The translations under genes were made by a program, and so were the position numbers. From Paramarasmius palmivorus (Eukaryota > Basidiomycota > Agaricomycetes > Agaricales > Marasmiaceae), in the NCBI GenBank assembly GCA_037176845.1, contig JAYKXP010000055.1, forward strand, positions 186,001-250,000: 64,000 nt of DNA, in the 5' to 3' direction. The notes under the pieces are model-generated. The model saw only the letters and a program-made list of their open reading frames with translations. It ran no database searches and was not told where the DNA came from. Shown here piece by piece: positions 48,558 through 60,518 of this stretch; positions within the stretch are counted from its first letter, which is position 1; the number at the start of each line of letters is the position of its first letter.

Positions 48558-51500
48558 ATGCTAATTCCCAACTCTTGGTCTCTTTTCTGGTGTTTGACAG
48601 TCTTCTCTCGTGTAATCACAGCTCAGAGGATCCCTTCAACATGGCAGGTGAGTTTCTCTGCTCCAAGATATCACACGCAACTTGAACTGACACAGATGCA
48701 GGAACGGAACATAACAATCTCTCGCGATGAGTGCATACGAAAAACCGAGGACACTATTGTGCAAAACCGGAATGCTTTTCCCGACCCGGCAAACATCAAC
48801 ACAAGTAGCTATAATCTCGCGTGTATCGTTGGCTATGTTAGATACTAATCAAGTGCACTGTCATGGTGCAGCGGATGGTTTCCTTTCATTAGCACAGACA
48901 TGCATACAGATGGCTGATTACGATGCACTCACTGGCCAAACCAAGTTCAAGCAAACTCTCTTGGGGTACATATCTTCTGCTGAGCGAGTCATGCCAGGAT
49001 TCAATGGACACAAGTATACCAGAGTTGCGCTGTAAGTTGAGACTTTGTCGATCTATCATCCGTTTTGAGTTACCGTCGACTAGGGGATTTGGATATGCTG
49101 CGGCCCGTGCATATGAGACATATAGAGAAGATGCATATCTCGATTACGCAAAAGAGGCATGGAGTTTGGGCAAAAAATTCACGATTTCGGAAGAAGATAT
49201 TAGTGCAGGTTTTATACTACATACGCGCCAGACCCGGTTTCCATCAAAATCCATCAAAAACTCCCATACGCGACCATGTATGGGTGGTATCGGGAGTATG
49301 GAGAGAATGGAGAGTATGGGTGAATGAATTTTCTGTTATAAGTCTCTAAGATACAAGTCATGTATTGTAGGATATAGTACTTAACTACCAGCGGGTGAAT
49401 AGTCAAGCTCATAGGAGCCTCATTGCTTCCCAGCTGAACGATGTCTGAGTCAATGTAAATTTATAGCGGGTAAGTTACTTCAAATTTTGACATTATGCAA
49501 GTAAGTAGAAGTATGACGGTCAGAGGAGACGGAGATACTTAACAAACGAGGGGATATCCGAACGGTCGGAGAAAATGAGAGCGAAGAGTTGATATCTTGA
49601 TATCCTGATGCTGGCAAGATCCGAGTGATTCAGTCGGAGTTTCAAACCGGTGTCGTGACCTTGTTTGATGCGAAAATTTTCAGTCCCATCATCGCGTCTG
49701 ACTCTCTTCCCTTCCGACCACGATCATCCTGTCAGTGAAGACCGAGTGAAGACTTCGGATCTATCTCCCTCTTTCTTTCACCACCCGTACTCAGTAAGTT
49801 AAGTAATTTGTGTCCTCACAACTATTATATTCTGGCTTACCTTCCGAATACAGGCACGCAATGTATGAAGACAATGGTCCCCGACAATAGTGACGAGGAG
49901 GAGTGGGCAGTGTACACACAAGGATCGAGGCATAGGTATGTTTTTGATCTTGATTAGATTTCCCTTCGCTGACTATTCCCCAAGTTTGCCGCGCATCAGG
50001 TATTCTTCGTGTCCTTAGTTTTTGTGTCGTCTTTCATACTGATTATTCTGTTGGACTTCCCGAGCAACTCTGGCCTTCAAGCTTTATGATCGGGTCACAT
50101 TTAGCTCTGGTAAGTCAATTATTGTTTGGGTATATTTCTCCAGCTCACATACAGTCATCGATACAGGCAATGTCAAAGATTTCATCGCTGTCGAGGGTAG
50201 TCAGGGTAGTGAGGTTCGTATTTGGCAGAGCTTTTTATTAGTTACATCGCGTGTATCGTAGTACCATGCAATAAACTGTTTTCTATCCATTTCATCCATG
50301 GCGAGAACGAGCTAGTAACCAGCAGTAACCCTGAAAATCCTGTTGTATGGAGATGTATGGAGAGCTGCGGTCGTCTCGCATGGAGGTGTATGGAGATTAT
50401 GCACTCCCCCAATCTCCATACATCTGGGTCCGCACGGGGCCGCGTATGGAGATGTATGGAGATGTATGGACCATACATCTCCATACACCCCACGCGTGTG
50501 CGAATTTCCTGATGTACCAATAAAGAACTTCACTTTACAGAAGTCATGTAATGGTGGTAAGGCACCTTTACCTCTGGATACACGGATAACTCATGATTTC
50601 GAAGCATCCCTGGTAGGAGGGACATTCATGGTACGACTTAATCCGCCAAGGCGGCAACGAGTCTAAATGATCAGAATTACAGACTAACAGGACGGATAAC
50701 TCCGAGATAGACGCATGGTCAACTGGGTGGGTCATCTTCGCTTTACATGACTCTCAACGCTCAAATTTTCGTCCCCTGCTACTTAGAAACTTTCTCGTGT
50801 GAGTGCGATCATGTGCATCACACCAGATGATACGGAATTCAGTCGTTTTGCAGCCTTTCGGGATTTCTTTACAGACTGACGACAAACGAAATATATTTAT
50901 CCGCTGCAAGCACCACGATTGGTTTCCTATTCAACCAGATGCAACTCAAAGACAGTGGTTTATTTGCAGGCTCCATATGCGTAAATGAGCGGGACAAATG
51001 CAACATGGACAGAAAACCTTCCGGACTCGAGAATGCCCTGATAATGCAAGGAATGTCCATCTTCAGCTCTGTCAGGCCCTCAACTTCCGAGTACAATGCG
51101 ATGTAGGTAGTATTCCTCCTTTCAATACCGGCGTACCACTGAATTACAAGTGAAAGTATAAAGGATTTGGTTGTTGCAGTGACATCTAACCCAGACTGGC
51201 ACAACAATGCTGGGATCTTGTCAGGTGCGCGTCTTCTTCATATGCTCGTCAATAGCCCGGTCCTGATCTTCACTTGTAGTCGGTGATGACACCCCTTCAT
51301 ATCTACCGAGGGGATTGATGCAAGTGTACAACGCGACCACCGACACAGATTTCCGGAAGTACATTTCGGCATATTTGTCTATACAAGTGAATATTCACTT
51401 AAGTTCCTGGGGCTACTGACTAAAGAACGTGACCCAGTACAATGCCACCATGGAAAATACCCTTGGAAATAACCCTTCAGCGGGGCGAGTGCAGTCCAGG

Positions 51501-51858
51501 AAAATTGCAGCCCTGCTCGCCGTTACAGCAATATCACCGAGTGATGACTCTGAAGTGGTCGTCCCTAATTCGCCCTTACCCATAGCTCCAGTAGCCCCGA
51601 TAGTTGGCGGAGTCCTAGGTGGGCTGACTTTTGTCACTATGCTAGTAGTAGCACTTGTATTGGCGTCGTCGTATGAAGAACGCGACTTCCTGTTTAGATT
51701 CCCGCGACATAGTAGCGGTATCAACACAGGATCTCTTTCGAACTCAGATTCTTCCTCGACAAGAAATTTACCGGAGACCGAATCCGGATGTCAAAAGGTC
51801 GGCGAGGCGGAGCTACGTGTCCAGTGCGCCTCCAGACTATGCTACTCTACCTCCTTGA
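48558..51858 (+). CDS. GH76-like membrane-anchored protein, interrupted by a 1.3-kb insertion
   Basis: Paralogue of the gene at 56957-59048; the fold matches the mushroom GH76 (alpha-1,6-mannanase-like) proteins with a C-terminal membrane anchor. ATG at 48558 starts a signal peptide (MLIPNSWSLFWCLTVFSRVI) followed by QRIPSTWQ and an intron at 48648. Next come MADYDALTGQTKFKQTLLGY, FGYAAARAYETYREDAYLDY and ISEEDISAGFIL. The frame is then broken at 49220 by inserted DNA and resumes at 50518 with KNFTLQKSCNG and ASLVGGTFMVR. Later pieces: SGLENALIMQGMSIFSSVR (about 51030), PRGLMQVYN (about 51310), a membrane helix APIVGGVLGGLTFVTMLVVA (about 51595) and the tail motif FRTQILPRQEIYR. One further frame slip lies near 51655. 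Removing the insertion restores an in-frame reading, so the loss is probably recent. Confidence 0.65.
49221..50517. mobile_element. 1.3-kb insertion inside the GH76-like gene, unclassified
   Basis: The flanking coding sequence joins cleanly when this block is removed, and the trinucleotide TAC is present on both sides (49218-49220 and 50515-50517), consistent with a 3-base target duplication. The ends are not obvious terminal inverted repeats. CCATACGCG near the left end (about 49263) recurs inverted near 50441, and many ATGTATGGAG/CTCCATACAT copies sit near the right end. The interior (49860-50250) shows several small exon-like pieces with consensus splice sites but no recognised transposase. 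A non-autonomous DNA transposon is my best guess. Confidence 0.5.
50343..50494. repeat. ATGTATGGAG repeat cluster with hairpin
   Basis: The decamer-like unit (G)TATGGAGATGTATGGAG occurs repeatedly on the plus strand (50345-50395, 50446-50470) and as its complement (50410-50425, 50470-50487). The two orientations meet head to head at 50470, giving a perfect hairpin of about 15 base pairs. Confidence 0.8.
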
Positions 51859-51922
51859 ACTTCTAGGATGTCACGAATGTTCTTTTTGCTGTCTCCTGGC
51901 TACTATCAACGAACCTGGTTAT

Positions 51923-53633
51923 TTATGTTGACATTGGTATTGTACAGTAAACGCGATGATATGTGCAATTAGATCTTTGATACTTGGACAAATACAGTGG
52001 GTGAGCAAATGGTGATAGCATGCGTACAACAGGAACAATGGCAGTACTAAGAGTCCAGGTGCAGCAGAACTTGTTATCGACACCACCGTAATGCTTAGCC
52101 TTCCCATCTTCTGTTTCATCCGTAGTATCGGCAGTCCGGATGACTACGTCCTGAAGCTTCGGAAAACAGAATCCGCACCCGGCAAGCTCCTCGAGTGACA
52201 TGAAAAGAGCGTCGCCATTCTTGAGATTAACATGAAGCTTGCATAGATCCGGGCAAAGTCTGAATAATTCGGATATGCAGCCACTATATTCAGCATCGGA
52301 AAGGGATGCATCGGCAAGATCGATGTCAATATACTTGAGAGCCGCTTTGGAACGCCTTATCATGTCCAAGAATTGGGCGGTTGGCCATTGGAAACTTGGT
52401 CGACCGACCTGTTGTAACGACAAGGCTTCTAGAGCCGGGAGACGTACTATCTTGAAAAGACGATCATAATTTACACTCCTGTTATAGGCGAGGGAAAGGT
52501 GTCGCATGGTAGATAATTCGACTTCGAGTGTGGATTCTGAGTAGAATCCTAGATTATAGTGCACCCTAGTATCGGCTATCTCCAGTCGTTCGAGTCGGGT
52601 ACAGTGTCGAAGGATATCGTGGACCAGCTTCGTGAGGTTGTCAACTTCTGACACCGTCAAAGTTGAAAGCTGATGAAGAGGCAGCAAGCTGTTGTGATAT
52701 AACCTTTCTAGGGACCGGCAATTCCAATGAATGCTCAAGTCAGTCAACATGGGAGCAGAGATTTCACGATGCTGTTGACGTAAGAGATCTCTGCAACACA
52801 CACTGTCTGTAAGCTCCAAGGACTGAAGAAGAGGCAACGGAAGAATCTGGCTGGAGAACTGTGAACGAAATAGATAGAAGAAGATGTCAAGGGGAATGTC
52901 GAGTGCGAGGCTCTGGAACCGCCTTGACTGCTGACAGTGTCCTGAAAGCCGAGAGGCCAAATTTGCCGAGCCCATCTCGGTACACATCCTCCGGCCATTC
53001 CTCCGGCGTTTCCTCCGACGATTCTTCATCTTCAAAGAGTGCAGCGGAAGGGTATTGGCCTACTACAATAGTAACCGATATCCCAGAATCCCCGGAATTC
53101 TCCATGTACGTGTCGAGGATTGGCAGCATGTCCTTGCCTAGCTGAAAAATGTCCACCTCACACGACTCCACCATGTTGGTTTCCCTGTGACGATGCGGTG
53201 CCAATACCAACACACCTGCGAGATGTCATACATGGCGGATTCGAACCTGTTGCCGGAAATCCATAAATCGAGAATTGTCCCCTTCTCGCACAAGGTACAA
53301 TATCTTCTCCAGCACCTCTGTAGGTAACCTCCTAATCGGTGCAAGCCAACTACGCCTCTCCTGAATTCGTCGCCAAAGAAGTTTTCGCTCCGTTTCAAGC
53401 TCCTCCGCAATGCTTCGGATACGACCGAGCTCGACATCGTAACGTTCGAGTTCGAGTTCGAGTTCGTCTTGTTCGAGGAATGATTTTGTTTGTGAAGCTT
53501 CTGTGATAGATGGTGGGCGGTGAGAACGAAGGATGTCTGGTGCGAGTGATGAATTGCATCGAGATTTGAATCTATATTGACAGTTGTTGCAGAGCACTGT
53601 AGAGGTGATTATTGGATTGAATCTTTGGGCCAT
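51923..53633 (-). CDS. F-box/LRR protein with N-terminal coiled coil
   Basis: ATG at 53631-53633 (MAQRFNPIITSTVLCNNC). A charged coiled coil (LEQDELELELERYDVELGRI, about 53480) precedes the F-box APIRRLPTEVLEKIL. A 52-base consensus intron (about 53309-53258, GTACCT to CAACAG) joins to FESAMYDISQVCWYWHRIV and TGKPTWWSRV, which is the canonical second half of the box. Next come an acidic loop (FEDEESSEETPEEWPED near 53030) and a long LRR-like region (LPLLQSLELTDSVC, LERLEIADTRVH, LPALEALSLQQVG). Two one-base frame changes (about 53165 and 52925) interrupt the reading without splice sites. The presumed role is SCF substrate adaptor. The end is at 51923. Confidence 0.7.
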
Positions 53634-54009
53634 ATCTGCAAGCGGAAGTTCTCGCTCAAACCGATCTAAGAGATGACGTTAGCTAGAAAAAAATCCCTTA
53701 GAAGTGTCACTTACCAGAATTGCACAGTCGTCGCAATGAAAGTGTTCGGAGGATAAGAAGATAGTGAGACTAGAGAGTGGGAAGATGGAAGCCTACAGTG
53801 AAAGTTGGCCGCTTCGTCGAAACGCAGATCCGTGAACCACGTAAGCCCGCGACGCGGTAGAATCCAGGACACAGATAATTATCTAGCACTACGTGGCATA
53901 GTAGACTTACGAGCCGAGTAGAAGTAGGATATCTGTTAGGCTAAGTAAGGGCTTGCATCCAACGTATCATGAGTCCAGTGACCATATGAGGTTAATTGAG
54001 ACTTGACTA
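53634..54009. other. Intergenic spacer
   Basis: About 375 bases with no open frame worth calling; it holds the F-box gene promoter and the 3' end of the methyltransferase gene. Confidence 0.4.
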
Positions 54010-54973
54010 CTACAAAATACATCTGCCAATACATTTGCCGAGTGAGTCAACTCCCATCTCCACCCACATCCCTTGCATCTTCGCCGTTAGACGTAGATGA
54101 CCCAGACAGCGAAAATCATTAGCCAGTCCTCCACCGTGCTCAACTTCCAGCGCCTCTACCCTTCTCAGCTTATACGACGCGTAAACTCTGGTATATAACA
54201 TCCTCTACAGACGTCGAAGTGATAACCACCAACTTGCCCATTGTTGGACGCAGAAGTAGGCGTACAGTACGAGATACACGCGAGTTTGTTCTCTGCAGAG
54301 AGCTGTTAGACATCGAACATGAGAAAAGAGTGTATGCCAGAGTGCGTACCTCGTTCAAGTACGGGGGATCGACCACTACGATATCCATTTTCTCCTTTAT
54401 TCCGTCGGGTATACCATCTTCCGGCTCGTCCAAATCGTAAGACACGAATCGCTTCGGATCCAACACTCTAAGCCTCTCGTCATACTCCAGCAAACGCGCA
54501 TGTGGAGAAGGATGTAAAGACTGGAACGCAACGAACGCAGTCGGAGAACTGATGAATGCGATTTTCGGATTGGAGGTGGCGCTCAGACAATGCAACCAGT
54601 GCGCAAGCTTCTCAGCAAACGCATTCGAATACCAAAACTGGGAAAGTTGCCAGTCTTCGCGGAATGCGAGGCGGTAGTCTGTTAAAGACATCATCGACGG
54701 GGCAATTTCTTCGTCTTCGTCCTCCTCGGACTTCTCGAGTTCGCCTACTTCGTTTGGGGGAGTGCTAGCAACCACTGGTACTCCGCCATAAGCAGCGAGT
54801 TGAAACTGGTTGAACAAAGCACGTTCTTGGTCCCTCTCCGCCAGGAACGAGTGCAAGATGGATTGAGTATTGGAGTCTAGAGAGAGGGATACGGAAGATG
54901 TGGGAGAGCTCGAGAACTCAAAGTCGGCAGCGTTAGCCAGGGGAATGGCACGGGGAGATTCTAATTTGAGCAT
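54010..54973 (-). CDS. EFM5: eEF1A lysine methyltransferase (EFM5/EEF1AKMT1-type)
   Basis: S-adenosylmethionine-dependent protein lysine methyltransferase of the N6AMT2/EEF1AKMT1 family, which methylates translation elongation factor 1A in the cytoplasm. ATG at 54971-54973. The N-terminal part has LDSNTQSILHSFLAERDQER, then the family segments EDWQLSQFWYSNAFAEKLA (about 54650) and IAFISSPTAFVAFQ (about 54560). LLEYDERLRVLD and the catalytic-type DPPYLNE follow at about 54370-54350. An intron follows the motif (GTACGC at about 54350 to TGCAG near 54297). Downstream are VRLLLRP, GKLVVITSTSVEDVIY, and in the next frame RVYASYKLRRVEALEVEH and GGLANDFRC, the conserved C-terminal block. The frame change near 54185 looks like a one-base indel, since both halves are conserved. 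Confidence 0.8.
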
Positions 54974-56956
54974 GTTGTCCTGGAATCGTCGAGTTTGGGG
55001 AGTTTGAGGATATCCAGGGCAGGAAAAGCCACCGCCTTATGACATACACACAACCCCGAGAAAATCAAACACATCGACAGTGAAAATTTTTTGCATGTGG
55101 AGCAGGTAGAAGGGGTATTTCGAAATCCCGCCGTCCAGCGTTCAGCATTTCCGAGGGTGCTGGTAACGTTGAACCGAGAGGCCAAGAGTTGAAACATTGA
55201 TCTATGACGAATACGGGAACGGAACGGACATTTTTGGTTTCGGAAGGGATGAAGATGCTTGTCAACGGGGAAAAGCACTGAGGATCGAACTCGTCGGACG
55301 TCGACAAACTGACACGAGATGCTGGCAAAGTTGAGAAAGGCCTGTCAGGTCATAGTTCAGTAATGGGTTTGGAGAAAAAAGGATTCTCGGTGAGTCACCC
55401 TACTTAATCTCAAATCATCTGAGGTGGAATGAGCTGCCGACCGTCTTCTTTCCCAGTTTGAAGTCCCGTCCAGGTGATTGATGCACCAATTATTTCCTCT
55501 GTCGATCTCATCTGTGTTGCACTCAGCAATCACGTCCGTCTCCTTCTACCGGGCGGAATGCCAAACTTGAAGACAGAGGCGGTCCGTAGGCACTTTCGGT
55601 ATGAAAACGTCTTCCCCTTCTTGTGTCGTACGTCTCGCGTACGTCTAGACCCGTTGAATAGTTGCTTAGCCTCTTGGCTTTGGAAGAAAGCTGAAAACTT
55701 ACCGTACACGACACCCTTTGAATTTCAAACGTTGAGGTTCCAACAACTTGGTTCGAAGTGCGGAGCTAATGATCAGGCAACACCCATTAGAATGGGTAAA
55801 CCTCGGCTTCTGACTCTGAGAATGAATAATCCGCATTGTGGTTGGGATGGAGTTGGGAATTGGGACGTGCCTGCAGCTGAGAACAGCTGAGAACATGGAC
55901 GTCCAGCAAAAAGCGGCCATAACAAGCGCCCACCGCCTGTGCCGGTCTGCTGTCCTTCATTTACCACCACCATGCTTCGCTGTTCCTCGTTTCTACATTT
56001 CCATGCAGCTTCTCCGCGCTTTCAAGCAGTGCCAATCAATAACCATATATGGCCTTGAAAACAACGTTGCGACTTCTGGTCAGACGGAAGTGAACAGGAG
56101 AGATACAAAAATGCTGATGCTTTTTCCACTGACGGTATGTTTCACTTTTTCATCGTTGCAATCATCTCCAGCTAAATATATATGTATGTTCATTGAGCAT
56201 GTAGATACGAGATGCTCAAATTTCTTGACTGGGACTCAGCTGAGGTCTTAGCCCAACAATGTCTATGATATGGGTTCAGTGTTACCAGGGCTCTATTGAT
56301 ACCCAGAGTCGCTCACAGCATCTATGATTGTACATAGATTGCAGTGTCCTCGATAGTTCGCTCAGCTGATGGCTTTGAAATCGTCGAAGAAGCTCTCCGG
56401 CTGGGCCTGTTGACCGGAACAAGTTTATCCAAGTGAATTATTTCCCACACAGCTGTGAGTTGCCTCCGCAACATGAGGGTTTCCAGGCTGCAACGCAGGA
56501 ATCAACGAGTCCATCATCGAAGTAATAAGTATGACTCGTGAGTGACAAGCTTAGTATAGTTTTCAGTCTGGTTTACTAATAACTAAAGAACAGGTCAACC
56601 AGGAGCATCCTTCTCGGAGGTGAAACTTCATCGAGACAAGTTTCCCAGTTTCCCGCTCAGCCGTGGTTGGTCAATCGTTTGCGGATGCCAATGTCATGAG
56701 GGCGGGTACAAGGGTGACTGAATTTTACCCCCCAACTGACTTTCACGGTCGAGCCGGAGATCAAGATGCTTGTCACATGCCAGTTCCACTGCTTTCGCTG
56801 GTTCGAGTTTAGCTCGGTGCGGCGTTTGCGTAAACTGGATAAGAAAGTTACCAAATAGACCCTGGCACTCCCGCAAAAGCTGTGATACGGATCGGATTGA
56901 ATGCTAATGGTGCTATACTTAAAAGCAATGGCCCAAGTACGTTCCGTCGGTTCATA
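54974..56956. other. 2-kb intergenic region without a supported gene
   Basis: Small overlapping open frames at 55065-55328 (-) and 55474-55890 (+) show no domain, start context or introns that I can defend. The last 300 bases should contain the promoter of the GH76-like gene at 56957. Confidence 0.4.
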
Positions 56957-59048
56957 ATGCTTCCCAACACTTGGACATCTCTCGGATGTTTGACTATTTT
57001 CTCTCATATCATCGCAGCCCAGACGATCCCTTCAACATGGCAGGTGAGTCTCTTCGTCCTATTATTCTGGATAGTGGCCGATGATGGGTACAGAAACAGG
57101 TTATGATATCTCGCGCGGAGTGCATGCTGAAAGCAGAGAGAGCAATTATACGATACCAGGATACACTACCGAACCCAGCAGATGTCAAGCTATGTAAACT
57201 ATGCACGCATTCCTTGCCACAAAGAATACTGACCATCGAGCACAGCTGACGATTTGCTTGCATTGGCACAAATTTGCATACATATGGCCGAATACGATGC
57301 GCTCACCGGCCAGAGTCAGTTTAGACAAGCCCTCACGGGATACATTTCTGAGGGGGAACGAGTCCAGCCAGGATTTGTGTCTGATTCGACTAGGGGTGGA
57401 ATGTAAGTGATGTTTTACTTGTTTTAAAGCAAGTCGTGATTCTGGGATAGCGGATTTGGTTATGCTGCGGCTCGTGCGTACGAGGCGTACAGAGACGAAT
57501 CATTCTTAGACTTTGCGAAGATGGCCTGGGATTCTGGAAGACGCGTAACGATATCGGATGATGACGTCAGTGCGGGTGTTATTCTGGCGAAGGACTTTAC
57601 TCTACAAAAAAATTGTCGTGGTGGTAAGTCATTTTCACCGCCGACATGCAGTTGAATCACAGCCTGCAAAGCATCCATGGCAGGAGGTACATTCAAGGTG
57701 CGATTTATTTGGACAGATATAGATACCAGAATGCTCACTGAAGGCACCCAATCACAGTTCAACGGGACTAGTAATGCCACAATAGACTCGTGGACTACCG
57801 GGTAAGCTCTTTTACTCCGCTGATGTAGCAACATCCGATCATTAACGCATTCTAAGTAGAAACTTTCTTGCGCAAGTATCAGATGGATCCTTAACCTGTG
57901 TACAAAGCTTAGCCGTTCCTCAGTCTTTCAGCAGCTCTTTACAGGATAACACTAGACGAAAGGTTTCTATCAGCCGCGAACGCGGCTGCCAAATTTCTGC
58001 GGGACCAATTGTACCAGGACAGATTGTTTACAACTTCTCTCTCCGGTAGAGAGCAAGACGAATGTTTGATGGATTTAAATATCACTACATACGAGAACGG
58101 CATAGTCATGCAAGGGATAGCCCTACTGAACGAAGTTACGAACTTCACTACTGAGTACAATGCGCTGTATGTGGGATTTCCTCTTATACAATCTCAGTCC
58201 ACTAACCTTTAGCAAACTAGTGTAAAGGATTTGGTCACTACAGTGACATCGAAACCAGCATGGCATAGCGATGCTGGAATCCTAACAGGTACTATGCGTT
58301 GCCTTTTGAATGCTGTCAGTGTCTGATTTCCTCTTGGTAGCCCAGGATGTCGGTAAAAATTACATACCAAGGGGGTTGATGCAAGTGTACAACACATCCA
58401 CCGATGCAGTTCTGCAGGACTACATCACGGCATATTTGTCTACGCAGGTAAATATCTCGTCACGTATCTTCAGCCAGGAACTGAGGAAACGGATCTCAGT
58501 ATGCTGCCGTTGCTGTGAATGCAGCCGGTTATGGTGACATCTATGGTTCGTCGTGGACTGGCCCTGCGGCAAGCCATTTCGACGATCGAGGCCAGTCTGA
58601 AGCAATTTCAGCATTGCTGGCCACAATTGTGGTCTCGCCAGAGGATGGTTCCAATACAGTTGTAACCACTTCGTCTTCTATACCATCGGCCTCCATGACT
58701 CCGAGTTCCACATCCTCAGTGGGAGTTCCTATTGGTCCGATAGTTGGCGGAACCATGGGTGGACTGGCTGTCATCAGTATCCTGGTCACAGTTGTTCTGT
58801 GTCATCGTCGCCGCACCAGATCTATGGGCTCTAGTTCTATTGACGCGTTTCCGGTATCTCAGGAAGCAGCACCGGATCTATTCCAAACCCAAATTCTTCC
58901 CCGACAAGCAATTTATCGGAAACAATTCCCTTCTGGCTCCGAAGAGCCGCAGCAAAGAGTGGTTGCAGCGTCTAGTCACGCCACGCTCACTGTTAAACTC
59001 ACAGACTTACCTGACTCGTCTTCTCCGCCCCCTTATTCACGCGATTGA
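56957..59048 (+). CDS. GH76-like membrane-anchored protein
   Basis: Intact-looking paralogue of 48558-51858. ATG at 56957 starts a signal peptide (MLPNTWTSLGCLTIFSHIIA) then QTIPSTWQ and an intron (GTGAGT at about 57042). Landmarks in order: ICIHMAEYDALTGQSQFRQA (about 57270), FGYAAARAYEAYRDESFLDF (about 57450), VTISDDDVSAGVILAKDFTL, ASMAGGTFK (about 57670), NGIVMQGIALLNEV (about 58095), NYIPRGLMQVYN (about 58360), GYGDIYGSSWTGPA (about 58530). A Ser/Thr-rich linker precedes the membrane helix IVGGTMGGLAVISILVTVVL (about 58740-58800). The cytoplasmic RRRTRS and the tail motif FQTQILPRQAIYRK follow, with stop at 59048. GH76 members act on alpha-1,6-mannan, and fungal ones often on their own wall. 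Activity here is unproven, because I could not confirm the paired catalytic Asp residues. Confidence 0.65.
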
Positions 59049-59804
59049 TTCTTTTGCAACTTGAAATAGAGCCAATTTTTGGGCTGCGCAACGTCTTGTA
59101 ATTCCTCATGCAGTAACATTATATCTACGCCGTTACTGTGTATTCATAGTACAAACGTCAGGGCATGGTAGCTGCATGGTAGGCAACAGAACAGAGTCCG
59201 AGTACCCTATTCCCGGTTACGAATCCTTCAGGTCGGCTGGCGAGCACGTTGAGTTTACTATGAACCAATTTCCGGTTAGTAGGCCCGAGTACTTCCCGAT
59301 TTATATCTAGCAAGACATGTCCTTGAGTGCATCGTAATCACTGGTAGATGACGGTGAATCATTGGGGCTCTTGACCAAACCTCTGTCGCAAAACGCGAGA
59401 TCACGGTGCTCGAATTGGTACCCGAAAAGTGGGCGCCAAGCGTCAACCTATCCGAAAAGCAGATATATCGTGAAGGTTTCTTCATCTATTCATGGGCTTA
59501 AAAATAGGACGCATTTCGGGCTGTATTGAGCAAGGATTCGGGTGGCTGAACAAGACCAATGTTGACCTATGAATGTGATATATTTGGGACGATAAAGAAT
59601 ACATTTATTTGATGATTTTCGCTACTGTTTCCCGGCCCAAATAGTCGATCCTGCCACCTGTGATTTGTGTTATCCCAGGGGAAAACGTCTATTTCGAACG
59701 TCCACACTCGACTTGTTGAGTAGAGAACACTACTGCCGCTCGTTGAAGTCTCAGAAAGTGGTATGCTTTTGCGCATGCGAGATCGAATATGCCATTCTGC
59801 ACGT
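59049..59804. other. Convergent intergenic spacer
   Basis: About 750 bases between two 3' ends. No gene is seen; the short open frames are unsupported. Confidence 0.4.
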
Positions 59805-60518
59805 TCACTGAGTTAGGCCAACGATAAAGTCAGTTACTCTTCAATCCAAGAAGAAATATAAAAAAAAACTCACCTCTTGGACTGGCAGCACCTGGTCCAA
59901 CACCACCCTCGTAGCCTGTACAATGATCTCCCACTCTGTCTTGTGTATTCTCTCTTCAAACATTTCCAGCGTATCACCACCCTCAATATCGATCTCCACC
60001 TCCCTCACGATCAGCGGTTCGCCTCGATCTACCTCTTTGACCACCCGATGTACCATTACACCCGACTTTGTGATCTCTCCCTTCTTCGCAGCCTCGAAAG
60101 CCCTCTCGATAGCATTTGCTCCATCGAAAGCACCTGGTAGAGCCGGATGAAGGTTTATCACGGGTGTTTCCTTCACGAGATCGAGAAATCCTTCTCCGAG
60201 AACGTGCATCCAACCAGCCAACACGACGGCATCAGGATTCGCTTCTAAGACGATTTTTGCGACTTCTTTGTCGTAGTCATCTCTCGTCTTGCCAGGGTTG
60301 GCTTTTAAGTATGGTTGAAGGGCAAGGTATGCCGTAGGTATGGGTGGTGAAGCTTGTTGTGCGCGAGTGAGGCCATAAGCGGCTTTTCGATTGGAAAGGA
60401 CAAGGACTATCTGGGTCTGAGGGAGAGCAGGGGTATTAAGTGCGGAGATGAGGGCTTGCAAATTGGTGCCAGAGCCAGATATGAGGACGACGAGGCGTCG
60501 TGGTCTTGGAGAGGACAT
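59805..60518 (-). CDS. ADE8: Phosphoribosylglycinamide formyltransferase (GART)
   Basis: Cytosolic enzyme of de novo purine synthesis that transfers a formyl group from 10-formyl-tetrahydrofolate to GAR. ATG at 60516-60518 (MSSPRPRRLVVLISGSGTNL) gives the phosphate-binding GSGTNLQ loop at residues 14-20. Next come VVLAGWMHVLGEGFL, INLHPALPGAFDGANAIERA (catalytic region with the conserved NxHPxxxP-type His), GVMVHRVVKEVDRGEPLI and a C-terminal helix ending VLDQVLPVQE. The size (about 215 residues) matches stand-alone fungal Ade8. A 66-base intron (59873-59808, GTGAGT to CTCAG) appears to leave only the stop codon TGA (59805-59807) in the last exon; without splicing the protein would gain nine residues. 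Intact. Confidence 0.92.

Noticed and set aside
53230..53260. tRNA-like T-arm sequence (GGTTCGAATCC on the minus strand)
   Set aside because: It lies exactly at an exon boundary of the F-box gene, and no matching acceptor stem, anticodon arm or A box is present at the right distances.
54974..55890. Small genes on either strand in the 2-kb gap
   Set aside because: Overlapping open frames of under 140 codons with no domain, no introns and no matching paralogue; coding status cannot be supported.
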